A stretch of DNA of 64,000 nt from the NCBI RefSeq assembly GCF_900230185.1, contig NZ_OCSR01000001.1:186001-250000 (forward strand), read 5' to 3'. Positions 18,294-26,283 of the stretch are shown one piece after another. Every line of letters starts with the position of its first letter. The stretch's first letter is position 1. A program made the translations under genes and the position numbers. The DNA is from Burkholderia sp. OK233 (lineage in GTDB: Bacteria; Pseudomonadota; Gammaproteobacteria; Burkholderiales; Burkholderiaceae). The notes beneath the pieces were generated by a model. It did not search any database. It was not told where the DNA came from and saw only the letters and a program-made list of their open reading frames with translations.

Positions 18294-18690
18294 TCAGGAG
18301 CCGTTCTTCGTGGACCCGGGCCCAGCTGCAGGTGGCGCCTCCCAGTTCATCCGGTGGCGTTTCACGGTTTCGCGATGGCGTTTGTCCTCTTCCTCATGCA
18401 GGTAGAGGCTCGTGGTGTTCAGCGACACGTGACCGAGATTGTCGCGCACCGTGCGCAGGTCGACACCGCCGTCGGCCTGGTGCGAGCCTGATGTGTGTCG
18501 CAGCCAGTGCGCCGACGCAGGTCCAGTTCATCGGCGCGATCCGTGAGCTCAGGTCCGCGGGCGCGCAGCCAGGTCGCGGCGTTGCCAAACACGCTTTTGA
18601 TCGCATCGTGCACGGCTGAACGCGACAGGCAGCGGCTCTTTCCCCTGAACGGGATGACCAGTGGCGTGTCGTCGGCGCTGTCAAACGAAC
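18294..18690 (-). pseudogene. Truncated, frameshifted tyrosine recombinase (integrase) remnant
   Basis: The C-terminal part of a XerC/D-type recombinase read on the minus strand. An upstream frame gives TPLVIPFRGKSRCLSRSAVH and LRARGPELTDRADELDLR. After a shift near 18515 another frame gives SAHWLRHTSGSH, LRTVRDNLGHVSLNTTSLYL and the stop at 18294. The HxxR and Tyr active-site motifs are present, but the N-terminal domain and the Arg-containing segment are missing. It differs from the intact integrase next to it, so it marks an earlier insertion event at the same site. Confidence 0.8.
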
Positions 18691-18876
18691 TAAAGTTGGT
18701 ACGAATTCGCTACTAAAGTTGAGACTTTTTTGATTTTAGAAGGATGTCGCAACGGTGGGTCTTATGGGTCAAGGGTTTGCGGCCGATTGACGTAAAGTTG
18801 CAACCCCTCCATTAAGTGAAAAACCGTCTGTCAGGCTGACAACACCACGCCAACACGCGCGCTAAGGTTGGGCCTA

Positions 18877-20574
18877 TCAGTCAGCGAATGCGTCGCGGAT
18901 TTGCCTGGCACGCTTCACGTCATCGCTGTGCAGGTAGATCGATGTCGTTGCAATCGACGCATGGCGCAGATTGTCCCTCACGGTGGTAAGCTCCGCGCCG
19001 CGCGCGAGGGCATGAGTTGCATGGGTGTGCCGAGTCCAGTGAGGGGTTGCCCGACGCAGCTTTTCCGCGAGCACCGGATTGTCTGCCTCGATGACTTCGG
19101 CCGCTTTCGCAAAGAATCGCCGCGTGATCTCCCATAGCCGTACACCGCTGATACCTGCCACACTTTCCTGCTCGAGGCTGCCGATGAGCGGCGTGTCGGG
19201 ATGCCACCGGGCCGGCGTGACCGGCAGCTTTCGCTCCAGCAGATAGCGGTCCAGCGCAGTGCGGGCTTTGGGTGGCAGCGCAACTTTACCCGCCTTGCGA
19301 CCTTTCCCGATAACGCTCACCCAATGATCGCCACGGGCGTCGGCTTCGATGTTGCCGAGGCGGGCGCCGACCAGTTCGCTGACGCGCAGGCCGGTCGCAT
19401 ACGCGAAGTCCAGCACGAACCGCAGGCGTTGCGCCGCCGGTGCTGCCCAGCCATACGACCACTCGAGTCCGTCTGCAATGCTACGCACGAGCAGCCACTC
19501 GCCCTCGGTAAAGGCGTGGGATGTGTCGAGCACGGTTGAGCGACTGGTGGCGCGGACCTTGACGCCAGCGAACGGGTTCGCCAGCAGATAGCGCTGCTCG
19601 ATCAGCCAGCGGAACATCGCCCCGAGCACCGACAGCGCGTAGGCGGACGATCGCGCTGACAGCCCGCCGGAGAACGGCCGCCATTCCGGCGAGGTGCGGG
19701 CTCGCACGGGCCCCACCCAGCGCTCGCGCGGCGTTGGTCGCCGCAGGAAACCCCGGTACGCGATTGCATCCTCCGTCGTTAGCGACGACAGGGCGCGGTC
19801 ACGTTCGACGATCGCCCAGAGGATCAGGCGCTCGGCTTCCTTGCGGTAGGCACGCTGCGTCGCGGTGGATTCGTGCAGCGACAGCCATGCCTGCACGGCG
19901 GCGTAATCGTTGTTGGCGTCGAGCGTGCAGGTGTGCCACGGCGCGCGAAACGTGCCCGACGAACCATCGACCTCGTGCGGCAGACGCAGCGATTCCCACG
20001 GGACGACCGGGCCCGGACCGGAGGTCGTGATCAGGGCGCGCGCCCGCTCCGTCAGCGCGGGATGCGCGGCGAAAAACGCCTCGATCCGTCGTGCGGCTGC
20101 TGGGCCGAGCCCCGGCACGGCTTTCCACCACTGGCGCCGGCGGGGAATCCGCAAAGTCAGATCGGCCAGCGTGCTAATGCCGTGTGCGCGCAGCGCCTTC
20201 CCGGTTCTGGCGGGGAACCATCGTTCGATGTTGTCGCTGATCTGCGGCTCCGGCGCCGGCAGCGACCGGAGCATCCCGATCGCTTGCATCACCGCTCTGG
20301 TCCGCTCGATACGTTCGGACGCCGGATGCGCGAACAGCACGGCGAAATCGTCGCGGTGAAGACCACGAGCCACGGCAACCAGTTGGCGACGGATGCGCCC
20401 GAGGATGCCACGTGCGGACTGTCCCTCGCGCACGCTGCCCGGCAGGTAACGCTTGATCGCTTCCCGAGCCGGCAGGCCTGCGTACCAGGCACGCAGCGCA
20501 GCGAGCGAGTCGGCATCGGGAAATGTGTCCGGCGTCGGCGCAGAAGCGGAGGAGGATGTGAGGCGGATTTTCAT
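18877..20574 (-). CDS. Tyrosine-type site-specific integrase
   Basis: 565 residues. The first 200 residues are a DNA-binding region with a helix-hairpin-helix-like stretch (VPGLGPAAARRIEAFFAAHP), followed by a SAM-like core-binding domain and the catalytic domain. The catalytic set is visible: Arg in ATGLRVSEL, Lys in IGKGRKAGKV, His512 and Arg515 in HWTRH, His538 in LRHAS and nucleophile Tyr547 in SIYLH. It lies at the left side of a block of defence genes and is probably the integrase of that island. The attachment site was not identified. Confidence 0.93.
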   Translation of the reverse strand: MKIRLTSSSASAPTPDTFPDADSLAALRAWYAGLPAREAIKRYLPGSVREGQSARGILGRIRRQLVAVARGLHRDDFAVLFAHPASERIERTRAVMQAIGMLRSLPAPEPQISDNIERWFPARTGKALRAHGISTLADLTLRIPRRRQWWKAVPGLGPAAARRIEAFFAAHPALTERARALITTSGPGPVVPWESLRLPHEVDGSSGTFRAPWHTCTLDANNDYAAVQAWLSLHESTATQRAYRKEAERLILWAIVERDRALSSLTTEDAIAYRGFLRRPTPRERWVGPVRARTSPEWRPFSGGLSARSSAYALSVLGAMFRWLIEQRYLLANPFAGVKVRATSRSTVLDTSHAFTEGEWLLVRSIADGLEWSYGWAAPAAQRLRFVLDFAYATGLRVSELVGARLGNIEADARGDHWVSVIGKGRKAGKVALPPKARTALDRYLLERKLPVTPARWHPDTPLIGSLEQESVAGISGVRLWEITRRFFAKAAEVIEADNPVLAEKLRRATPHWTRHTHATHALARGAELTTVRDNLRHASIATTSIYLHSDDVKRARQIRDAFAD

Positions 20575-20959
20575 GACATCGAGTTTAGTCCTGAAACGTT
20601 TCCACAGAGATAAGAATACTTATCTTAATGGGCAGGTCAGAAAGCGAATCTGTAACCGCGGTCCAGCCTCCTATGAGCACATCGCCGGGTTCGTGAATGG
20701 CCGCTGGCGGGCAGGCACGACAGCCTCTTGTCGACCCGTTATGCGGTCCTTCGAGGTGCGACGCCCATCGGCCGCTTTGCAGCGATTGCGGTTGGTCGAG
20801 CTTCTTCTCTGGGCTTCCGCTGCTGGCCAATGACCTGCCATTCGAATCTCCTGTTCCAACGACCCCCAAGGAGAAAGCCGGTCACGAATGCCGAGGGTTT
20901 CGGCAGCGGAGGGAAATCATGCTACTGTACGATTATATAAAAAACGAATACACGCGCGC
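20575..20959. other. Upstream region of the DUF4365-like gene
   Basis: 385 bp between the divergent integrase gene and the 20960 gene. It is A/T-richer near 20925-20945 (TACGATTATATAAAAAACGA), where a promoter for the following pair is likely. No other gene is supported. Confidence 0.4.
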
Positions 20960-21460
20960 ATGGACCCGCAGAAGCAGAAAGAGGAGTTTAACTACGCCTA
21001 CGTGTGCGCTCTCGCCGCACATGCGGGACTGAACCGTACCTCGTCATCCGTTGACGATGACAGCATTGATGTTGCTTTCAAGAGTAAGGGATACCACGGG
21101 CACCTCGTTCGCAGCCCTCAAATCGAGTTTCAGCTCAAGTGCACCTCTCAAGATCTTGTAGATGGCGAAGTGATCAAGTTCCCACTTCCCCGCAAGAACT
21201 ACGACGACCTCCGGGGCTCTGACTTCGCCTCCCCGCGCTACCTCGCGGTGCTGCTTGTACCTGAGGATGTTGAGCACTGGATCGGACACAACGACGAGCA
21301 CATCGAGCTTCACAAAAACTGCTACTGGCTTTCGCTGCGTGACTACCAGTCGACTGACAACGTGAACACGGTGACGGTCTCGATTCCGCTGAATCAACGG
21401 CTAACGGCCGAGACCCTAAAGGCTATGATGGATCGCGCTAGCGAGGGGGAGTGGCTATGA
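20960..21460 (+). CDS. DUF4365-like protein (nuclease-like fold)
   Basis: 166 residues from ATG 20960 (MDPQKQKEEFNYAYVCALAA). The frame is open 24 codons upstream without a better start. The pattern SIDVAF (Asp37) followed by IEFQLKCTS (Glu56, Gln58, Lys60) resembles the Asp...Gln-x-Lys active site of DUF4365 proteins, a PD-(D/E)XK-like group. Its stop overlaps the next start by ATGA, so the two are translationally coupled. DUF4365 genes are common in defence islands, and the setting fits that. The role is unknown. Confidence 0.65.
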   Translation: MDPQKQKEEFNYAYVCALAAHAGLNRTSSSVDDDSIDVAFKSKGYHGHLVRSPQIEFQLKCTSQDLVDGEVIKFPLPRKNYDDLRGSDFASPRYLAVLLVPEDVEHWIGHNDEHIELHKNCYWLSLRDYQSTDNVNTVTVSIPLNQRLTAETLKAMMDRASEGEWL

Positions 21461-22581
21461 CTAGCTCCGATCGCCGCCTCGACCGTGAGGTGTCCCCCGA
21501 CCAGCTAAGGGCATACCTACAACACAAGCAGTGGTTCGAAGACGGGAAGATTCGCAACGTCGCAACGATCTGGCACCGGCAGGACAACGAAGACGCCGAG
21601 GTGGTCCTGCCGCTCTCGTACGTCAAGGACTACTGGCAGCGGATTCGCGACGCTCTCGCGTCGATCGCGTCCTTTGAGGAACGCGCAGTCCCTGAGGTTC
21701 TGAACGAAGTCAAGCGGCTGTTCGCAAATGTCATCACTATTCGTGTGGTCCATGACGACACGAACGACGGGACGATCCCGATCAACGATGGCGTTCTACT
21801 GATCGCGAAGGCTAAGGATCTTTTGTCTGCGGCAGCGCGGTCGCTTTACGTGAAGCGCAAGCAATTCACCCGGGGTGCTCCAAAGGAGGCGAAGGAATAC
21901 CTTGAGACGCTGTTGCTAGGGCAGACCGAGATTGGAAGCTACGTCGTCAACGTTATCGCTCCAGCGCAGACGGTTGCCGTTGGGCCAAAGATGGTGACCA
22001 CGATCCCGCTTGCGCAAGCAATTACGTCGAACCTTGTCGCCGGCCTGAGTGCACTAGAGAAGGCGACTGCGACTTACGAAGAGAAGGGCGACCTCGGCGC
22101 GTTTGACGAGGCTGTTCTCGCTGGTGCAAGTTCTAACATGTGCGATGCGTTGCTAGGCTTCAGCGGTGAAAAGCACAACCGGACCTTCGAGATCACAGTG
22201 ACGGCAGCGCCAAGCCCACTCTTCGAGACCAAGCCAGAAAAGTTTATGTTCAATGGCAAGTACGTTGAGGCGTTGGAAAAGGCGACGGGCTACTACAAGG
22301 GCGATTACATCCTTCCTGAGCGCAGGCTGATTGGCTACATCACGAAGCTGAGCAGGGCGAAGGGCGAAACGTCAGGCACGATCACCATCGACTCAACCGT
22401 TGGTGACGTCGAGCGCAAGGTGCAAGTCGAGCTGACGGGCGATGACTATCATCAGGCAGTCGTGGCGCACGACAACTCGAAGATGGTTCGGGTTGAAGGT
22501 GACGTGCACGTCAAGAGCAAGTCCGCCCAGTTGTTGAACCCGAAGAACCTTGGGGTTATCGAGATCGAGGACCTCCTCTAG
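21457..22581 (+). CDS. Unknown protein coupled to the DUF4365-like gene
   Basis: 374 residues from ATG 21457, which overlaps the upstream stop (ATGA) and follows GAGGGGGA. A GTG two codons earlier is the alternative. It begins MTSSDRRLDREVSPDQLRAY; no signal peptide or membrane helix is apparent. The C-terminal 120 residues look beta-rich (GTITIDSTVGDVERKVQVEL). I recognise no family. Strict coupling to a nuclease-like gene suggests a two-gene module in which this protein senses, regulates or targets. Confidence 0.7.
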   Translation: MTSSDRRLDREVSPDQLRAYLQHKQWFEDGKIRNVATIWHRQDNEDAEVVLPLSYVKDYWQRIRDALASIASFEERAVPEVLNEVKRLFANVITIRVVHDDTNDGTIPINDGVLLIAKAKDLLSAAARSLYVKRKQFTRGAPKEAKEYLETLLLGQTEIGSYVVNVIAPAQTVAVGPKMVTTIPLAQAITSNLVAGLSALEKATATYEEKGDLGAFDEAVLAGASSNMCDALLGFSGEKHNRTFEITVTAAPSPLFETKPEKFMFNGKYVEALEKATGYYKGDYILPERRLIGYITKLSRAKGETSGTITIDSTVGDVERKVQVELTGDDYHQAVVAHDNSKMVRVEGDVHVKSKSAQLLNPKNLGVIEIEDLL

Positions 22582-22874
22582 GCGAGCGCCGGCAAGCATT
22601 CATCGATGTAGCCTCAGCCCGCGCCTAATTCTCTGCGCCTGAGTGTCCGCTCGCTTATCGGATTGATCGATCCACACAAAGGAACAGAGGACGATCTGAG
22701 GAGGAATTATCCGCCGCTCGCTCTCCCTCTATGTGCGACAGCGGTCCTCGAATGGATGAAGATAGCAGAACTCCGAAACTGGGCTTCTGAATATGGCCCG
22801 TTTCAGGATGGGCGCACCGCGACGCGCGTCACTGCTATGCTGCTCCGAGATTCTATAAATCCACGGGAGAACAT

Positions 22875-24164
22875 ATGCCGCTTTACGAGATGGCCGGGCA
22901 ACAACTCAAACCAATCGCCGCAACCACTTTCACCGCATTGCAGCTCCGCGAGCGCGATGACATTCAAAAGGCCGTACAAACGCACATTGCTGCGATTACT
23001 CCGGGCATAAGGACAATGGTCCTAGCGGAGGAATACGGTGACTGGGATAAGTCCGGCAGGAGGATTGACCTGCTTTGCTTGGATGAAGAATGTAGGCTGG
23101 TAGTCGTCGAGCTGAAGCGCGAAAAGGGTGTTCACATGGAACTGCAGGCGCTGCGGTACGCGGCGATGGTCTCTACGATGCGGTTCGATCAAGCGGTGGA
23201 GGCACATCGTGATTACCTTAAAAACACAAAATCGTCGGCAGACCCAGAACAGGTGATTCGGGAGTTTCTCGACAAAGAGGAAGGACCGGTGGCTTTGTCG
23301 GAGACCGTACGGATCGTGTTGGCTGCGGCCGAATTTCCGACGGAGCTAACCACAGCCGTTTTGTGGCTGAACAAACAAGGTTTGGATCTCCGGTGTGTCC
23401 AACTGAGACCGCACCTGGTAGACAACCGCGTCCTCGTGGACATTCAGCAAGTCATCCCACTTCCCGAGGCGGCGCAATATCAGGTGGCGGTCCGGGAGAA
23501 GTCAATCGAGTTGGCGGCAGCCAGCGCCACGCAACGTGACCTGACACGCTATGACGTTTTCGAGGGTGACGAGACGGTGTTCACGAACCTGCCCAAGCGT
23601 CGCCTCGTGTACGAGGTTGTCGCGAAGGCACTGCGCCGCGGGGTTTCGATTGAGCAAATCGTCCAAGCTGTGCCGAGCAAGGGGAACGGCATGTTTCTTT
23701 TGGCCGACGGTTCACTGAGCGAGTCAGCGTTCAAAACCGCGTGTGGTGGCGAGCCCATCGAGCGCTACTACTCAAAGGATAAGGATTTGTTCAGGGAGAA
23801 CGGAAAAACCTATGCTCTCTCCAACCAGTGGGGAGTAGGGACGGTCGACGCGGTGGATGCAATCATTGAGCTCATCAACGGCGCCCCCCTGATCACTTAC
23901 GCGCCGTCGACGGAGAGCGATGAAGAGGTCTCGTTCGGAGAGTTGGTCATCCTACGCCGAGGAACCAAGATCACCATTGAGCGTAACGGCATCCCCGTTC
24001 CAGTGGTGATGCCCGAACTGAGGACGCTGGCTCAGGAGCTGAACGTCTCGATGGATCGGGACGGGACGTCTGAAATCAACACGCAGGGATTAGGTGGGCG
24101 TGTGATCCGTGCAATCAAAGCGCTCGAGAACGCATCAGGCACGCTCGACTCAGTTGGAACCTAA
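22875..24164 (+). CDS. NucS/DUF91-like endonuclease-fold protein
   Basis: 429 residues. RIDLLCLDEECRLVVVELKR near residues 63-82 gives the PD-(D/E)XK pattern Asp65, Glu79-x-Lys81 seen in NucS-type C-terminal nuclease domains. The next helix LQALRYAAMVSTM also fits that family. The remaining 300 residues include GRGVIRAIKALENA-like and GNGMFLLADGSLSESAF segments of unknown function. GGGAG precedes the ATG. It stands alone, 293 bp after the DUF4365 pair, in the island. DNA cleavage in defence or repair is likely but inferred. Confidence 0.68.
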   Translation: MPLYEMAGQQLKPIAATTFTALQLRERDDIQKAVQTHIAAITPGIRTMVLAEEYGDWDKSGRRIDLLCLDEECRLVVVELKREKGVHMELQALRYAAMVSTMRFDQAVEAHRDYLKNTKSSADPEQVIREFLDKEEGPVALSETVRIVLAAAEFPTELTTAVLWLNKQGLDLRCVQLRPHLVDNRVLVDIQQVIPLPEAAQYQVAVREKSIELAAASATQRDLTRYDVFEGDETVFTNLPKRRLVYEVVAKALRRGVSIEQIVQAVPSKGNGMFLLADGSLSESAFKTACGGEPIERYYSKDKDLFRENGKTYALSNQWGVGTVDAVDAIIELINGAPLITYAPSTESDEEVSFGELVILRRGTKITIERNGIPVPVVMPELRTLAQELNVSMDRDGTSEINTQGLGGRVIRAIKALENASGTLDSVGT

Positions 24165-24312
24165 AGGGAAAACAGCGAGGGCGGTAGAAAATGTCTTCGA
24201 AAGAAATGAAAGGCTCTTGTCGCCCCTTTTCGGTCGTGCACCTCGCTCGAATGCTTGTCCGCTATCGTCGCAAGCCCTGACATTCGCGACGTGGGTTTAC
24301 CGGGACGCATTA

Positions 24313-24891
24313 CTAGTTAGCCTTCACCGCCAGCGCGAGTTCTGTCGAAATATCGCCGAGTATGCGGCTCATGTCGGAAATGGTGTCTTCCATCGACTTT
24401 TGCATCGATGCCATCGTCGCGAAGAAGTCGTCAAATTGCGCAGCATCCATTTTCTTGTGCAGATCAAATACCATCACTATCTTGTCGCGGAACTGTCTCA
24501 ACGACGATCGGACCATCAGAGTCAGCGGGATCAGTGCCGCAGGTAGCGCGTGCAGCTCTATCGCATCGAATGACGTCACAAGCGCGTTCACTTCGGGCAT
24601 TTCAAACGGCATTCTGTTATCTTCCGCCGCTTCGTAAATGGCTTCGCGTGAGTTCAACTTTGCCGCCACGTGTTTTTGGAGCTTAAGGGCGCTCTCTGCC
24701 ATGGCAAGCAGCGTATCGGCGGTACGATGATTGTCCTCTTTGCGCTGCTGCTCGATCGTCGCGAGCATGAGCGATTGCGCGCGGCTAGACTGCCACCAAG
24801 CTACGATTCCGATAGCCAATATCGCGAGAATCGAGCCCCATGCTTGAACCACCGCCGGCCAATCGGCTGCTTGCACCGAACATTGCGACAT
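24313..24891 (-). CDS. Membrane-anchored coiled-coil protein of unknown function
   Basis: 192 residues. One N-terminal membrane segment is near residues 14-33 (VQAWGSILAILAIGIVAWWQ). A long helical, Gln/Glu/Lys-rich cytoplasmic part follows and ends MQKSMEDTISDMSRILGDIS, which looks like coiled coil. I recognise no family. The gene points away from its left neighbour and ends near it. Single-pass helical proteins of this sort occur in many islands, so the context alone gives no function. Confidence 0.6.
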   Translation of the reverse strand: MSQCSVQAADWPAVVQAWGSILAILAIGIVAWWQSSRAQSLMLATIEQQRKEDNHRTADTLLAMAESALKLQKHVAAKLNSREAIYEAAEDNRMPFEMPEVNALVTSFDAIELHALPAALIPLTLMVRSSLRQFRDKIVMVFDLHKKMDAAQFDDFFATMASMQKSMEDTISDMSRILGDISTELALAVKAN

Positions 24892-25067
24892 AGCTGACCC
24901 TCGAGCTGTTTGCCCGAATGAAGTCTACACCGGCAGCGCAGGAGTATTATCAATTGGCACTCCGATAGTGGCCGTTTGATCGACGAAGCGAAGACTCGGC
25001 CGTTTGACGACAAGTCAACGCAATTCAAGCGCGTTGGATCGCGGGCGAAACGGCGGACGGTGCAAAA

Positions 25068-26054
25068 CTATCCCATATCGAGAATTGACAGTGGTCCAGA
25101 ATACTCAAACAGCGATTCGGCCATCATCGTGGTGAAGCCTCCATACGGACCGGGCCTCGGGTTCACAATGTACTGGCGGTCGTCTGGATTGCGCTCAAGG
25201 TGGTCCGCGTGCTTTGAGAGTTGCCCTACGACTTTTTCCTTTAGTAATCGCCTAACAGCGTCGACCGTTAAGTCTGGCTCGCCCGCGGGAATCATTAGCT
25301 CGATATCAGGCCCCCTGAAAACGCCGTAATTGGTTTTCAGTCGAACAGCGAATTTCCAGCAAGCGCATACTGCGGCTAATGAGGTGGCCGACAATGCGAT
25401 TGCGAAGCGATCTGCTTCGCCGGGTTTCAGAATCTGCGCCACTTGACACTCAGCCTTTGCCATGTATTCGATGGTTTCGCTGATGTCAATGTCGTAAGTT
25501 GCCGAGAAAGATGCCTTACCCAGTGGGAATTTTCTTAGAAACTCCAAAACTTCGAATTCAATCGCATTTATGAGGATATCCGTGCGACCCGGGTTAGATA
25601 CCCGAACGTCGACTATACAAGCAAGATTGTCTCCGGACGGGTGCGCGTAGATAGCGGATATGTTTAACGTGCCGGACTCAAGCGCCCCGCTGGAAACGTC
25701 GATCCCCGTCATCTTTCGTTTCGTTCGCTCCTCGTGTTTCCGTTTCCATATCACTAGAAGTTCTTCCGGAAAGCGCCTAACGTCGCTATCGACGAGCTTT
25801 GCGCAGCTCTGACAGAGCCAAATAGCATTTCCGATACTAGACCGCTCCGTCCGCGCGAGCTTTTCGTAGTATCTCGGGCCGCCGGGAGCCGCGGCGGTGA
25901 TGTGCGCCGCTACGCCAAGGTTGACTGCCTTATCGTCGTCCTCGTGTGGGCCGCTGGTAACGCGGCCGCAGTCCGGGTTTGAGCAACACTGCCCGGAGCG
26001 CTTGGCCAAAATTTCCTTCGTTGACTGTGAGAAGTCATCCCTTGGCGCAGCCAT
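25068..26054 (-). CDS. HNH-type zinc-finger nuclease-domain protein
   Basis: 328 residues. The first 95 residues look like a divergent HNH or McrA-like domain: C24-x4-C29 (CSNPDC), GVAAHITAAAPGGPRY with His51, GNAIWLCQSCAKLVDSD with Asn76 and C81-x2-C84. The C-terminal 200 residues form an unknown, beta-rich domain with IVDVRVSNPGRTDILINAIE, reminiscent of immunoglobulin-like folds. Fusions of this HNH type to sensor or effector domains occur in defence loci. It is the nearest gene downstream of the BREX operon on the same strand (229-bp gap). Confidence 0.65.
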   Translation of the reverse strand: MAAPRDDFSQSTKEILAKRSGQCCSNPDCGRVTSGPHEDDDKAVNLGVAAHITAAAPGGPRYYEKLARTERSSIGNAIWLCQSCAKLVDSDVRRFPEELLVIWKRKHEERTKRKMTGIDVSSGALESGTLNISAIYAHPSGDNLACIVDVRVSNPGRTDILINAIEFEVLEFLRKFPLGKASFSATYDIDISETIEYMAKAECQVAQILKPGEADRFAIALSATSLAAVCACWKFAVRLKTNYGVFRGPDIELMIPAGEPDLTVDAVRRLLKEKVVGQLSKHADHLERNPDDRQYIVNPRPGPYGGFTTMMAESLFEYSGPLSILDMG

Positions 26055-26283
26055 GTTCTTTAGCCTTTCGTTTCGAGCTCGAGATCACATCCGTATATTC
26101 CGTCGCTGCGGCATCACCGGGGACGACTTGGCATCGATTGTCAACACACCATAGACCAAAAAATTGATGGCCGCGCCGTCCCGATGTCCGCGTTCGGGCG
26201 CGGGGCCGATGCTGCTGGTGTCGAAGGTCTCGGCGGCGGCCAGCGTCGCCGCGTGTGTGAACGGCCCAAGTGGGCACTACCTC

